Assembly: GCA_003508835.1 (NCBI GenBank)
Contig: PUFA01000118.1
Coordinates: 186,001 to 250,000, forward strand
Source: Eonycteris spelaea
Taxonomy: Eukaryota > Chordata > Mammalia > Chiroptera > Pteropodidae
Direction of reading: 5' to 3'
DNA: 64,000 bases
In this document: piece by piece, positions 10,980 through 22,720 of the stretch
Position numbering within the stretch: position 1 is the first letter of the stretch
Layout of the letters: every line of letters begins with the position of its first letter
Notes under the pieces: generated by a model
The model's input: only the letters and a program-made list of their open reading frames with translations
Told to the model about the DNA's origin: nothing
The model's database searches: none
Translations under genes and position numbers: made by a program

Positions 10980-12330
10980 AGAGATGTTTTAGGTTCACAG
11001 AAAAATGAGAGGAAAAGTACAGAGATTTCCAATATTCTCTCTGCCCCCAACACCTGCATAGCCTCTTCCATTATCATATCAACATCCCTTACCAAAGTGG
11101 TACACATGTTACAACAGATGAATCCACATTAACACATCATAATTACTCATGGTCCATAGTTTGCCTTAGAGTTTATTCTTAGTAGTATACATTCTGTGGG
11201 TTTGGGCCCACGGTTAATGATATGCATCTATCATTATAGTATAATAGAGAACATTCTTCTCCTCTAAAAATCTCCTGTGCTCCACCTGTTCATCCATCTC
11301 CATGTACCAATGCCTGAAGTCACTGATCATTTTACTGTCTCTATAATTATTTTTTTCCAGAACGTGATTATAGTTTGAATCATACAATATTTAGCCTTTT
11401 TAGATTACCTTCTTTGTCTTAATAATATGCATTTAAGATTCTTTCATGTCTTTTTATAGTCTAATAGCTCTTTTCTTTTTAGCAATTAGTAATATTTTAT
11501 CTACTGGATATACCACAATGCAATTATCTATTCACCTATTGAAAGACATCTTCGTTGCTTCCAAGTTATGACAATTATGAATAAAACTGGTATAAACATC
11601 TACGTGCAGGTTTTTGTTTGGATAAAGTTTTTAACCCCTTGGGTTAACACCAACAAGCACAACTGCTAAATCATGTGGTAAGAGTACGATTAGCTTTATG
11701 AGAAACCACCAGAATGCCTTCCAAAGTGGGTATGCCGTTTTGCATTTGTATCAGCAATGAGTGAAATTCTTATTGCTCCACATCTTCACCAGAATTTGGT
11801 GTTTTTAGTGTTTCATATTTTGGTCATTTTAATAGGTATGTTTTCGTATCTCATTGTTGTTTAATTAGTATTTCCCTGATGACATACGATGTAGAGCATC
11901 TTTTCATATGTTTATGTTTTATCTATGAATCTTCTTTGGTGAGGTGTATGTTAACATCTTTGGCATATATTTTAGTTCAGTTGTCTGTATTAATTATTTA
12001 TTTCATGAATTATTCTTTTGGTGTTGTATCTTAAAAGTTAATACCAAACTCGTGTCATCTAGGTTTTCCCCTATGTTATCACCTAGTAGTTTTTAGTTTT
12101 GTGTTTTATGTTTAGGTTTATGATTCATTTTGAGTTCATTTTTGTGATGAAAGTAAGGACTGTATCTGCATTCATTTTTTTTTTTTGCATGTGGCTGTCC
12201 AGTTGTTTTAGTACCATTTGTTGACAACTACTTTACTCCATTGTGTTGTCTGTGTTCATTTGTCAAAAATCAGTTGACTATATTTATGTGGGTCCATTTA
12301 TGGGCTCTCTATTTTTTTGTTATTTTTTAA
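10980..12330 (-). mobile_element. L1M 3' end (L1MC/L1ME-like), antisense
   Basis: A long, well-ordered match to the reversed 3' UTR of an old L1M. Landmarks are TAGGTTCACAGAAAAATGAG, CATAGCCTCTTCCATTATCA, ACCAAAGTGGTACACATGTT, CTGTGGGTTTGGGCCCAC, AATAAAACTGGTATAAACAT, ATGCCTTCCAAAGTGGGTAT and GATGACATACGATGTAGAGC. The match starts after a T-rich tail near 10970 and fades beyond 12320. The copy is old and broken; no ORF2 product is encoded. Confidence 0.9.
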
Positions 12331-12334
12331 GTTA

Positions 12335-12640
12335 AACTTCTTCTCTGCCTTTTATAACTTATAAGTTTCCTTTTTTCTTTTCTTCTGTCTTCTGAAACTT
12401 TTCTTATTTTTTCTCCATGTCACAATTTAATGTAGGTATCATTTCATTTTTTTCTTCTCTGACTAGTTCCAATGCAGATTTTGATTGTCATTCTATTAAT
12501 TCTTGGCTGTCCTTGTGTATTACACTTAATTTTGTTTTAATTTTAATTTTTTATGAATCCTACCATCTCTGTTTTATTCTTACTCTTAGCAGTCTTTGCC
12601 ATTTACCTCTCCAGTTTTCATTTCTACTATTCTAAGCTAA
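12335..12640. other. T-rich unassigned stretch
   Basis: A T-rich tract with a 72-codon frame at 12417-12635 whose translation is rich in S, F and L, as expected from T-rich DNA. It is likely decayed L1 but I cannot place it. Confidence 0.4.
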
Positions 12641-13110
12641 AGTCCCTGGTTTGACTTGAGAGTTGCTCTAGTCTTTGTGGCCTGACAAGTCTCAGGGAAA
12701 AGCAGGAGGAGTCCTGGGCTGAAGCCAGCCAGTGAGATCATTTTCGGCCCCACCAACTGATTTCAAGAAGAGTACCTGACCTGACCAGCCAATGAAGCTT
12801 GAGTGAGAGACGCTGCTCTGTTTCCATGGATACAGATCTGAAAGGTGTGACTGGAGCTTTTGCAGCTATCTTTCTACCCAAAAGAAAGAGCTTTTCTGAG
12901 AATAGAAGCCATAGAGAGGAAAATGGTTCTCCTCTTCAGTATGAACAGTGAGAAATCACTTTGTGAGAACACTATTTGGGCCCCTCTGTGCAGCAGCAGT
13001 CATGGGGGAGAGAAGAATTGTATTTCTAGTTATTTTGAGGAAGGTGAAGCTTCCTGGTTTTATGAGTATACCACAGCTTGTTTTACTTTTTTAAATATAT
13101 GGCTCCATTT
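12640..13110 (+). mobile_element. Possible ancient LTR or DNA element, family unknown
   Basis: About 470 bases with higher GC than the flanks and a repeat-like look (CCTGACAAGTCTCAGGG, AAGCCAGCCAGTGAGATC, GACCAGCCAATGAAGCTTGA). Phrases such as CAGCCAATGA are common in old mammalian LTRs. I cannot name a family, orientation is a guess, and an 87-codon frame at 12860 has no recognisable domain. Confidence 0.3.
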
Positions 13111-13114
13111 GCCT

Positions 13115-14630
13115 TATTGTTGAATATTCTGTCCAATCTGTAATATTCATCCGCCTGTCATAATTTTCCATGGAACTCTGTATTCATATTTTGTTACTTC
13201 TAAAGTAACATAAAATTTTATCAAAAAACTTGGAAGAGGGTAAGCCAGAAGCCATTTTAAAACATTTGTCTGATTAATACCTTCAAAATGAAAGATAATC
13301 TGGAAAGTCTTCAATAAAATAGAGAAAGGTTAATATAGGCAACTATCCTCTGAAGCAAAGAACATCAACAGCACAGCAGTAAAAGAATTGATGCCCAGTA
13401 ATAGAATGTCTACTAGATAACCATACAGGCTTTCACCTCTGGAATAAAACCTTGGCATAGGTCAGAAAGCTGAGTTTCAGCTCCTCCTCCCACCATTTTG
13501 AGGGTTGGGTTACTCGCATCATGAACCCTTCACCCAGCTCACCTTCACTTGCAGTTGGACTGAAGAGAAGTCTGTGGCTAAAACTACAGAGTTCTTCCAT
13601 TCTCATCGGTCCAAGGTACTTTAGAGAACATTTTCACTGCTTGCCCTGCGAGACTTGCATCATTACATTTCCCAACTCCCAAGCTCTGTCGTCACATATG
13701 CTGAAAGTTTGAAAAGATTTGTTGAGGGCAAGAGAGATCAGAAGTCTTGGAACAAAATAAGAGCTTAAAACCACTTGAGATCATAAAGTAGCTACAGAAA
13801 TGCTTTAATATTATAAATATATGGCAATAAATAAAACTACCTACAGAAATACCCTAAATAATATTATATGAATATAAGATAGACTATTAATATCTCCTAG
13901 AGAGCTGAAGGTCGATAAAAATAAACATTTCTATAGCTTCATATTTCTGCCTGGCATTTTATTACATTTAGAAACTTCACCTGCTCTTGCTTTAGTTTTG
14001 GTATCTGAAAAAATGTCTACTTTATAGATAGTACTCAAGTTTTAATGATGATTATGAGTAATGAAAAGTATTAATGTTTACAAATTTGGAAGTTATGCCA
14101 GGATCAACATTAGGGTTTTCTATTAGCACAACTGAGGTAGCTTTCATGTTCATAATTTAATGAGAAGTCATTATCCTAATTTCCTCTCTTATAAAGTCAC
14201 TGGAAATTGATGTTGTCTGACAATGAACAAATCTACATTACTCCTTAGTAACTATGTGTTGTTTTGTGCTTATTGAGGTTGCATAAGGCTTTTCTGTCTT
14301 TGAACTCTTTTTTTTAATTCATAAAATTTGCCTCTGATAATCTCCAGTTAGCCTTCCGGGAAGGATCAAAGAAATAACTTCTATAAGTAGTAAACAAAAT
14401 GAAGTAAACTTAAACATCAATCTTGCCTTTTATCCAGAACTAAAATTCTAAGGATAGTTATTGAAAATGCTTTGTTACATTGAAGATGATGTCTACATAT
14501 ACACAAAACCTCTTATATCACTGACAGACAAATTTGCTGAAAATGAAAATTAAACAAAGTCCTCATTAGTTAAGGGGATGAGATGAACAGAAAGAACCAC
14601 CAAGTACTACAAAGTGACCCAAGGTGGAAG
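13115..14630. other. Unassigned stretch, about 1.5 kb
   Basis: AT-rich with a slightly GC-richer patch at about 13440-13700. No repeat family or exon is recognised; a 63-codon frame at 13521-13712 has no visible domain. Confidence 0.45.
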
Positions 14631-14635
14631 AGAGA

Positions 14636-14725
14636 GGATTAGCATGATCAGGAATGGCTTCCCTGGAGGGACATTTTATTTGACTATTGAGTTATGGACA
14701 AAGAGGTGAAAAAGAACTGTCTCTG
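14636..14725 (-). mobile_element. L2 fragment, antisense
   Basis: TCAGGAATGGCTTCCCTGGA followed by GGGACATTTTATTTGA matches the reversed L2 consensus block (GGAAGGCTTCCCTGAGGAGG, then TGACATTTGAG). Short but distinctive. Confidence 0.6.
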
Positions 14726-14976
14726 AAATACTCTTCTACTACTACTGAGAAAAATATTTGAAAGGTGTTCGAGGCATCGGTTTATTCGAAATTAATATAT
14801 GGAGGAGCTAGCTGATACTAAACAAGCATTTGTTAAATTAAGAACTAAATGGATATGTGAATACATCTGATTAATCTGGCAGCTTAATTCTAATAAATAC
14901 TGCAGTCAAAAAAAACCTGGTCAAATATTGGTTGGCGTCACTAGTCATAGCATATAAACATCATATTACCTTCCTA

Positions 14977-15413
14977 CATTTGGCATAACGAAGTACCAAC
15001 TGGGTGGCTTAAAACCATGGAAATGTATTGTCTCGCAGTTCTGGGAAGCTAGATGCATGGAATCGAGATGTTGGCGAGCCATGCTTCTGAAACTTGTAGA
15101 GGAAAGACCCTTCTTTGCTTCTTCCAGCTTCGGTTAGCCCCAGGCACGCCTTGTTTATGGCAGCGTAACTCCAGTCTTCACATGGCTGTCTTCTTCCTGT
15201 CTCTTCATAAAATTCTCTCTATGTATGTCTCTATGTCCAAAAGTCCTCTTTGCACAAGGACCCCAGCTACATTGGGTTAAAGCCCAGCCTAATGATCTCA
15301 TTTTAACTTCGTTACCCCTTTAAAGAACTTATTTCCACATAAAGTCACATTCAGAGTTACTGGGGGTTAGGACTTCAACCTATGTTTTTATGGTAAGCAA
15401 TTCAACCCAAAGC
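14977..15413 (-). mobile_element. MaLR solo LTR (MLT1-like), antisense
   Basis: Reversed MLT1 order: GGCATAACGAAGTACCAACT, GGTGGCTTAAAACCATGGAA, CTCGCAGTTCTGGGAAGCTA, TGCTTCTTCCAGCTTCGG, ACTTATTTCCACATAAAGTC, then GGGGGTTAGGACTTCAACCT. The element ends near CAATTCAACCCAAAG. The 75-codon frame at 15053 lies inside it and is not a gene. Confidence 0.85.
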
Positions 15414-15414
15414 A

Positions 15415-16245
15415 AGCACCTCCCATTCTCCTGATGCTCCAACTCAGTAAATACAAACCATTGATTAGGTAGAAGACCTTTGATGACATTAGTGCTTGGG
15501 AGGCAGAATAGGATTACCAGTTATTCTATCACTGGGGCCATAGCATCCCAATCTCATGCTCCTTTGAGGACCCTCCTCACTTTCCAAGCCAGCCCCTGAA
15601 GGGCTTTTATTTATGTGTGTTCAGATAAGTGAGGATCAATTTGCAAGGTGGGCTAGGGCACATCTTTGGCTCCTATTGGCTGATTTATTCCATTACACTG
15701 AAAAATATATATATAGAAATCTTATTAGGCAAACACAAAAGTGAAATTTAATCACAAAATATATTTAAGAAAATACCTGATTAAAGAGCCAAGGAGAACA
15801 TATCTGCTTCCAAAACTGATTAGCATTGAAATTTGATTATTAATAATCTCATGATAAAAAACAATAAAAATTTTACATGGATGAGCAACAGTTTTAATTT
15901 TATTTGTAATAGCAAAAATTAAAACCTAAAGACTAATAATTAGGAACTGACTAAATAAATTGTGATATATTCTTCAAGATGACATCTGATGCATTTATGT
16001 GAAAAGATACTGTCAATTAATATTTAATATAAATAGAAATTCTGAGCCATGTTCAAAAATAACACATTTAATATAACCTTAGTTTTGCAAACATTTATTT
16101 AATACGTGTTATTATTTACATACTCATAAAGAAACTAGAAGACAATATATATGTACTATATATCTCATATATATGTTAGATATAAACCAATATACATAAA
16201 TATTTCAAAACATGTGTTTTATTTACACATAGTGCGATTTTCTAA
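15415..16245. other. Mostly unassigned; possible worn L1M piece at 15895-16120
   Basis: The middle part has GTAATAGCAAAAATTAAAAC followed by TAGGAACTGACTAAATAAAT and a TGTGATATATTC-like block. That is the order of the plus-strand L1M region upstream of its tail (consensus of the type AATAGCAAAAGATTGGAAAC then GGGACTGGTTAAATAAATTA). The rest is unassigned AT-rich DNA. Confidence 0.4.
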
Positions 16246-16249
16246 TTCA

Positions 16250-16395
16250 CACAAAGGCACCTCTGAGGCTGCAGTGGCCCTGGCACCAGGTGAGCAGGCC
16301 CAGTCCCTGGGTAGCAGGGCCCCACGCATTTAGCTCGGAGATGGGTGGGGCCCAGGCTCACAGGACCAGTGCAGCCCTCCTTCCCGAGACAGAGC
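16250..16395. other. GC-rich patch in AT-rich surroundings
   Basis: About 145 bases rich in C and G runs (CTGCAGTGGCCCTGGCAC, GCAGGGCCCCACGCATTTA, GATGGGTGGGGCCCAGG) with AT-rich flanks. A CAGGTGAGC motif at 16288 resembles a splice donor. The overlapping 60-codon plus-strand frame has no recognisable domain. It may be a fragment of an unrecognised repeat, a processed pseudogene piece or an isolated exon; I cannot tell. Confidence 0.3.
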
Positions 16396-16689
16396 TGTAA
16401 TTCTAGAAAAGACTGTTAAACTAGCTGATAATTAGAACTAAGAAAAATTCTGCCGCTTAATGTTTTAAGTCAGTTTGTAGGGAATAGAGTGGGAATGGCA
16501 GCAACAGATGCCCATGCGACTTTCCTGGGGGTGTGGGTTCCCAAATCTAATGCGAGCAAAGAAACTCAGGCAGTAAATTAGGGACCTGGCAATCAGGTCT
16601 AAGCAACACAGGTCAGTTCCATTTGAGGAGCAGTTTTTAAATGGACAGGAGCTGAGTTCTGCTTCTTCTAAGATATTTGTCTATCTTCC

Positions 16690-16785
16690 CTCTACCCTGT
16701 AAGTCTCTTGGGGACAGAGATATCTAATGAATCTTCGTAAACCCAGCATCTAACCCGGTGTTTATTACTTCAGTGAGATTCTAAT
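16690..16785 (+). mobile_element. L2 or MIR-type 3' tail
   Basis: CCTGTAAGTCTCTTGGGGAC then AGAGATATCTAATGAATC and CCCAGCATCTAACCCGGTG follows the common L2/MIR tail order (TGTAAGCTCCTTGAGGGCAG, then CCCAGCACCTAGCACAGTG). Short but in order. Confidence 0.6.
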
Positions 16786-16789
16786 GAAT

Positions 16790-18270
16790 ATTAGTTACTT
16801 GGTTGACATTCTACTTGTATATAAACTTGAAAAAATAAGCTATTTAATCTATTTCATGACGCCAATAATTTTGCTACATAATTTCTTCCTTATCTCATTG
16901 AAACACTTAATAAATAGAAAATTTCCTTTCACTGAGAATGTAGAATGGAAAGAATATCCACATATATATATCATGTTTGAAAATAAAAATAAAAACCCAA
17001 ATTTTTAAAAGAACATAGAGTTAATAAAAAAGACTTGAATTTAGACTGACTCCTTTCTATCATTTCCATTTCTGTTTTTGCACCTTTCTTGGGCAAAAAT
17101 GAAACTGCTGTTTCAAAAGATTGCAGTCAACCCAAACCTTGGCTTTGTAACCAGGCAACAATGGTTAAAGTGAAATCAGAAGTCTGTGTCCACTGGGAAC
17201 CTGATGATCCTCTAATTATCGCCCAGTGAATTTGTTTGCAAGGCATTAATTAAAGAGTTGTTAGGAATAGTGACAACAGTTAGTAAATGCTGATATCAGC
17301 AAGTTCAAACCTGGCCACTCCAAACATTCTTTCAAAGGCAAATGTGGATCTGTCTTCTATCACAGCCAGATACGTGTGAATCTGAATAGTTCTTAATAGT
17401 TATTCATATAATTTCTATCCTCAATCTGCGTCATTTTTAGGGCTCTTCCTCTTTAGGCCTGTCTCACTCCCTGAAAGAAAATATAAAAAATTGTTCCATT
17501 TGGCTTCGTTATTCATCTTTGTGAATCTGAATGAACAATTCTAATGATAATCATATTATTATGGAAAAGTGTAATCTCATATTTATCATTCTTATATTTG
17601 TAAATGTGAGGAATCACCAGCAAGTTTGGAAGTAAAATATGTTTTTAATATAATAAATTATGTATGCTGAATGGTTTCCATTTTATTAAATAGGAATTTA
17701 TTAAATAGGAATTTATGCAGATTTAAAGAATTAAATTTATATAGAAGTTGGATATTTATTTATACACTTCTAAATGTCCACCATAAAACTGGGACATAAA
17801 AATAACTGAACTGCTTCAAATTTAAAAATAACTTTTTAATTTCTTTTCCTTGAGATTCTTCACTGTTTCCCATAAGTGGTGTCAGAGACAGTAAAACAAA
17901 CATGCAGACAAACATTTAAAAATTGAATCGCATGAATCTGAGCACGTAATTGGAGACTTTGCTCCACTGGTACGTATTACACGGTACCTGTGATGTTGCA
18001 AGAACTGTCCAGGCCCCGCAGATTCAGCAAGGAAAAAACTGACCATGCCTTTGTTCTCATAAATGTTGGTACCAGTGGTTAAATGCTATGTTTTGTAGAA
18101 ATTATTTGTCTTCAATTATGCATTTGTTAAAATATTGGCAAGTGATTGTGAAAATTGGGTTTTTTCAATTATTTTTACACTTTTAACATTACATTCCTTT
18201 TTATCCCCATTGCCTCTGTCCTTGGCAGTTTACAAATAACACACCTAGCAAAGATATGGTTTTTTACTAT
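16790..18270. other. Unassigned stretch with a 15-bp tandem duplication
   Basis: AT-rich DNA with no named repeat. A perfect tandem duplication of ATTAAATAGGAATTT lies at 17685-17699 and 17700-17714, typical of replication slippage. No exon or RNA gene is visible. Confidence 0.5.
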
Positions 18271-18278
18271 GCCTATAG

Positions 18279-18318
18279 TTAAAACAAAAACAAAAACAAA
18301 AACAAAACTAAACCAAAA
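18279..18318 (+). repeat. (CAAAAA)n simple repeat
   Basis: About five units of AAAACA/ACAAAA occur from 18283, followed by worn A-rich units. It may be the tail of an unrecognised retroposon. Confidence 0.7.
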
Positions 18319-18400
18319 ACCTTATTTTTTGATTTAACATAATCCAGAGTCTTGGCTAATATTAAGTAATTTAGGCTATGTGCAAAATATAAAAAGAGAA

Positions 18401-18530
18401 AGAGAGGGAAAGAGAAGGAAGGAAGGAAGGAAGGAAGGAAGGAAGGAAGGAAGGAAGGAAGGAAGGAAGGAAGGAAGGAAGGAAGGAAGGAAAGAAGGAA
18501 GGAAAGAAGGAAGAAAGGAAGGAAGAAACA
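18401..18530 (+). repeat. (GGAA)n microsatellite
   Basis: A pure GGAA run of roughly 78 bases (about 19-20 units, near 18415-18492) sits in a longer purine-only tract with AAAGAAGG interruptions at the 3' end. The 4-base unit gives the same four-residue peptide in each frame, so the 60-100-codon frames on both strands here (poly-EGRK on plus, poly-SFLP on minus) are artefacts. GGAA is the ETS core site. Confidence 0.95.
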
Positions 18531-18534
18531 TGCT

Positions 18535-19635
18535 TGGTCAGGACTGCCACGTCTCCCATCTCCTTTAGGCCATGAACACACTCATGAAGCCGAGAACTCC
18601 AAGAAATGGTTCTGCTTCCAAATCGGGCATCCTTAATTCTAATGTGAGCCAATTCTAATGAGAGCTCAGAAAATGAAATCAGTTATACAATAAAGGCTTG
18701 TTCAGTACCAGTCCCTCAATACTGTCCTCTCTGTGAAGCTGAACATCTCATCTTCCCGACTTCTCAGTAATCTGTATTTCTCAGTTCCACTCACTCTACA
18801 GGTGTGAGTGAACGTGAGTGAGTCCGTCGGGTTTCTCATTGAGGAGACTGGGTTGGAAGGCGGCGCCACAACGCTGAGCAGAAAAGTCTAAGCAAAGTTG
18901 CAGCTGGAGAGGCTTCCAGCTGCAATTGGTTTCTTAAAACCCAGGGTGACGAAAGTTTTAAGAAAAAACAGATTGTTTACAAAGTGCTGCAAAAGAAGGA
19001 GTAAGATGAAGCCTAAATAGTGTGTTTGGCTGGGTGTTAGGATATCCTGGTGATGTTTTCAAGAATGACTCAGAGGCAGAGTCGGGAAAGCTGAGCGGCA
19101 GAGGGTTACCGAGGTGGGAAGGAAAGGCTGGTGCTTAGACAAGGTTTCTTAGCCCTGGCCATGAGAGGAAGGAGAGAAATAAGCGGGCACAGGATTGAGG
19201 AAGAAATTTTTTATTGTATGAGAAATCTATTCGATTTAAGTTGCAGCCAACGAGCCGGGAGAGAGAGACGTTGCAAATGAAGAAGAGAAGTAATGATGAT
19301 GGCGCAAGGACACCCAGTGGCAGGAATGGGGTTTAGAGCGCTAGGGAAGAAACTATCTTTGAAAGTGAGAGAAGGGGGAAAGCTAGCAGCAGGTACAAGT
19401 GAGTCAAAGTGTGAAGCCAGAAACGGAAAGTTTTCTAATTCATTTCTTTATGCTCGGGAGGACTTCAGTTTCATTCAAGTGACACCCCACTCCGGCAAAA
19501 TAGTGGGCTTCAACCATCAGTCACCCTTCTTTGGAGAGGAAATCAGTTTCCCTTTTATTTTACTGCCCAGTTTGAATGAGTTGTACAAATGCAATTTTAA
19601 ACGATCTCTAAAGTCATATTTTTCTTTAAGCTTAA
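18535..19635. other. Unassigned, moderately GC-rich stretch
   Basis: Less AT-rich than most of the window. A plus-strand frame of 157 codons runs from 19293 to 19766, but its last part is translated from an L1 tail and its start has no recognisable domain. Segments such as CAGAGGCAGAGTCGGGAAAG are unplaced. I see no splice-site pair or homology that would support a gene. Confidence 0.4.
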
Positions 19636-19637
19636 AA

Positions 19638-19805
19638 ATAAAAGGTATAGGGAATGCAGTCAGCAGTAATGTAATGACTATGTGTAGAGCCAGAGGGAGG
19701 AAAGAGGAATCTGGGGGATCATTTCATAAACTATGTAAATGTCTAAACAATGTACTGTATACTTGAAACTATAATGAAATATTATTTAAAAAATAAATAA
19801 ATAAA
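19638..19805 (+). mobile_element. 5'-truncated L1 3' end with A-rich tail
   Basis: TATAGGGAATGCAGTCAGCA, TAATGTAATGACTATGTGT, then AAACTATGTAAATGTCTAAA, ACTGTATACTTGAAACTATA and an AAATAAATAAATAAAA tail. This is the laurasiatherian L1 3' terminus, in order, on the plus strand. Only about 165 bases were inserted or remain. Confidence 0.85.
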
Positions 19806-19809
19806 AACA

Positions 19810-22455
19810 AAAGCTATAATGACTAAAATAAATTGTTTCTTGCTTTAGCTACTAAGGATATTATTAACATGTCTTTATGGGGATAATTTTTATTTGTGCA
19901 TTTACTTATTTATTTAGTTAGTCCGTAGTGATAATAAGAAGTGGTTAAATTTTCTAAAGCTTTTTTCAAAAGAAATTGATTAGCATCAATTACCCTGAAA
20001 CTAAAGCTTTTTTCTTGGTAGGCATCTACTTTGGCTCTCTATGGGTGTATTTAAAATTGTCAGCTAATTCCAAAAGGGCATTTAAAAAAATCTAAATATA
20101 AGAATTATACTGATGTATTTTAAAGGAAGGGCTATAAGGCTATTTAATTTACTTTTAAAATGTTTAGACTAGTCTCATGCTCTCATGTTTATGATATAGA
20201 CCACACATTGGTGGGTAAACCAATAACTAAAATGACAGCTTGATATCCAAAACTCTTCTTGAATAAAAAAAAAAAGTCATGTTTGCTCTATCTACAGGTG
20301 CCTTGGCTATTCCCACCCTGCCAAGGGCTAGCTGCTCTGGGTACGGCACAAGTCTACCCATGAACATCCATGGCCAAAAGCAACTCTGCTTTTCTTGTGA
20401 CTACGAGCCACCATGCTATGCACACTCACAGCAAACAATCATGTGATACAGACATTTTTCACTGGTATTATTAGAAGTCAGTTGTGAAATGACTAAAATT
20501 CAGAATCCATTCAAAGATTCAGAAGTCATGTTATCATTAGAGTTTTAAGGTTCTTGCCCTGCATTTAAACTAAATTATGAGAAAACAAAATATTTATTCT
20601 ATGCTAATGCAGTCCTACAGGATTCCCTTTGTTATGGTTTAATTCAATATTGTTTTTCTTCCTATACAGAGAGTAGGTGCAGATGTCCAACCAAATGTTT
20701 CTGTATTTTTCTTGGTAAAACTAGGTTGAAGGATCCTTCAAAATAGGGCCCTTCAAATAGACCTATTCGAATTTTTTAAATATTTTGTTTAGGAAAATTA
20801 TACTTTTTAAAGTAAACAAATAAAAATGAATTTACTTAATGTTTTGTTTTTGCTTTATTTGCCAAAATTCATAGAACTAATTTTAGTGTCCAAGTATAAG
20901 CCTGTGTTTATTATATAACCTTTTAGAAATTTGTGTTTCAAATCTTAAAACACTTAAAAATATTTATGATTATTAAAAAATAGGTGACCGTTCTTTCAGG
21001 AAAGGGTATGATTGCCTAATTATTTGCAGGGTTATTTATAAGTTCACTCCATTCAACCCATGACAAGTACACCAGCTCATAATGGTACAAGCCTCCACAC
21101 TAATCCACACCAGACCTTCTCTCCACAGCCTCAAATCCCATTGAATTAAATAACAATCTAGACAGCTTAGGCCTGGGCATGAACTTGTGGCCTACCCTTG
21201 CCTGTCTCTCAATACATTGGAGGTAAAGCAGAAATAGAGAAAATAAAGGGCTGTCTCTGATGGTTTTGCTTCAGGGGTTACTAAACCCCCTGGGTCATTA
21301 TCACTCTTCATAGCTTAATGTGTCTGTGCTTGGAGCCCTGTATATTTGACTGTAAAAGTGACATTTCAAGTTCACATAAATCTGTCAACTTTTTTCAGTC
21401 AATGGTTGAGTTGCAGCAGCAGTGATGATCAAAGTAGACAAGTGAAAGACCAGTACAAGAACAAGCTAAAAACCTAGCTCTCTTCTGATTGCTCTCATGT
21501 CTGCATCTCTACCTAAAGTCCATTGCAAGCTGCTGCCACATGATGCTGTGGTCAAGTAAGAAGCAACCAGGTTCAAGGTCGTGGGACCTGCTGTGCAATA
21601 CAAACATAAACAGTAAGGAAAGCTGAGTTGGAGTTGGAATGGTGAAACAGATGGATTTTCTGGTGTATCGTGGGCTTTATCCTGAAGTGTGAGAAGAGAC
21701 TGTGATCTCACAGCTCTCTGGGTGATCCCACCCCTCAGGGGAGGTGACAATTCATGTCAGCAGAGTGAAACAGACTCCTTGTCCCTTCAGATTTGAGATT
21801 GCTTCTTTCTAGACCCTTCTATCTCTCCACATAAATAAACCAAGCCTGCAGAGTCTCAAGGGCACCTTGTTAAAGAAGACAGGATTTGAACTGCTCCTTA
21901 GAGCCTTCTTTTAACATGATTTCTATTCCAGTGAAGTTACACAAACCAGCGTAATGGTGACAAAGCACAGAGAAAGACTATCAAGAGTTGCAAGTTGTTA
22001 ATATTCAAGTGGCTGCTTTGAGTACATGGATTTCCTATGTCCTAGTGAAATAGATATGAAATTTACCCTATTTAAAAATCACAAAGTCTTGTGTGTTTGC
22101 TTTCATGTTAGCTTTCTTTATTTATTAAATAAAGTAGTAAAGTAGTAATTTTCTATCCCAAAAAGTCCCAAAAATGTATGCTGCTAAAAAATAAAACTAG
22201 TTGTAATTTGATTATTTTAAGTATGCAATCAGAACAAAAAATAAATAAACAAAACCCCAAATGACAAGTGCCTTGTAAAATCCTATGGTCTTCTTCTCTT
22301 GACCAATAACTAACATTGGCCTGACTGAATAATTAGGCTCACTGTCCATTAAATTGAGTTGACAGCCATGGTGACATTGGTTCTCCTGGCCAGGTCCTTG
22401 GGTGCCTGACGCCAAGAGTCAGAAAGAGTTGTACAAACCAGTAAATGGGGAATGC
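19810..22455. other. Unassigned stretch, about 2.6 kb
   Basis: No repeat family is recognised. GC rises modestly at 20290-20420, 21050-21220 and 21400-21800. A minus-strand frame of 94 codons at 21466-21750 and one of 67 codons at 22212-22415 have no visible domain. It could hold unique non-coding DNA or old repeats. Confidence 0.45.
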
Positions 22456-22459
22456 ATGT

Positions 22460-22460
<1 letters not shown>

Positions 22461-22518
<58 letters not shown>

Positions 22519-22534
22519 ATGTGTGTGTGTGTGT
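22461..22534 (+). repeat. (GT)n microsatellite
   Basis: A pure GT run of about 57 bases (22461-22517), a CAT interruption, then a second GT run to 22534. The poly-VC and poly-HT frames across it are artefacts. Confidence 0.97.
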
Positions 22535-22720
22535 AAATGTTGGTCCAGCAGACACTACTACTGCTGTGATGCATGTCTACCAGCAAAAATGTAAAACAGA
22601 CAAAGCGGAAAAAGAAAACTCAGGGACAGTAGCAATAGAAGAAATAAATGCAATTTTGGGTATAGGATATCAGTGTATAGAAAAATGAACACCTCCTAAA
22701 ATTATATTCATATGTAACGC

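Noticed and set aside
18279..18652. Several 60-100-codon frames on both strands over the GGAA tract.
   Set aside because: They are translations of a 4-base repeat, which reads as the same four residues in any open frame. They do not represent a protein.
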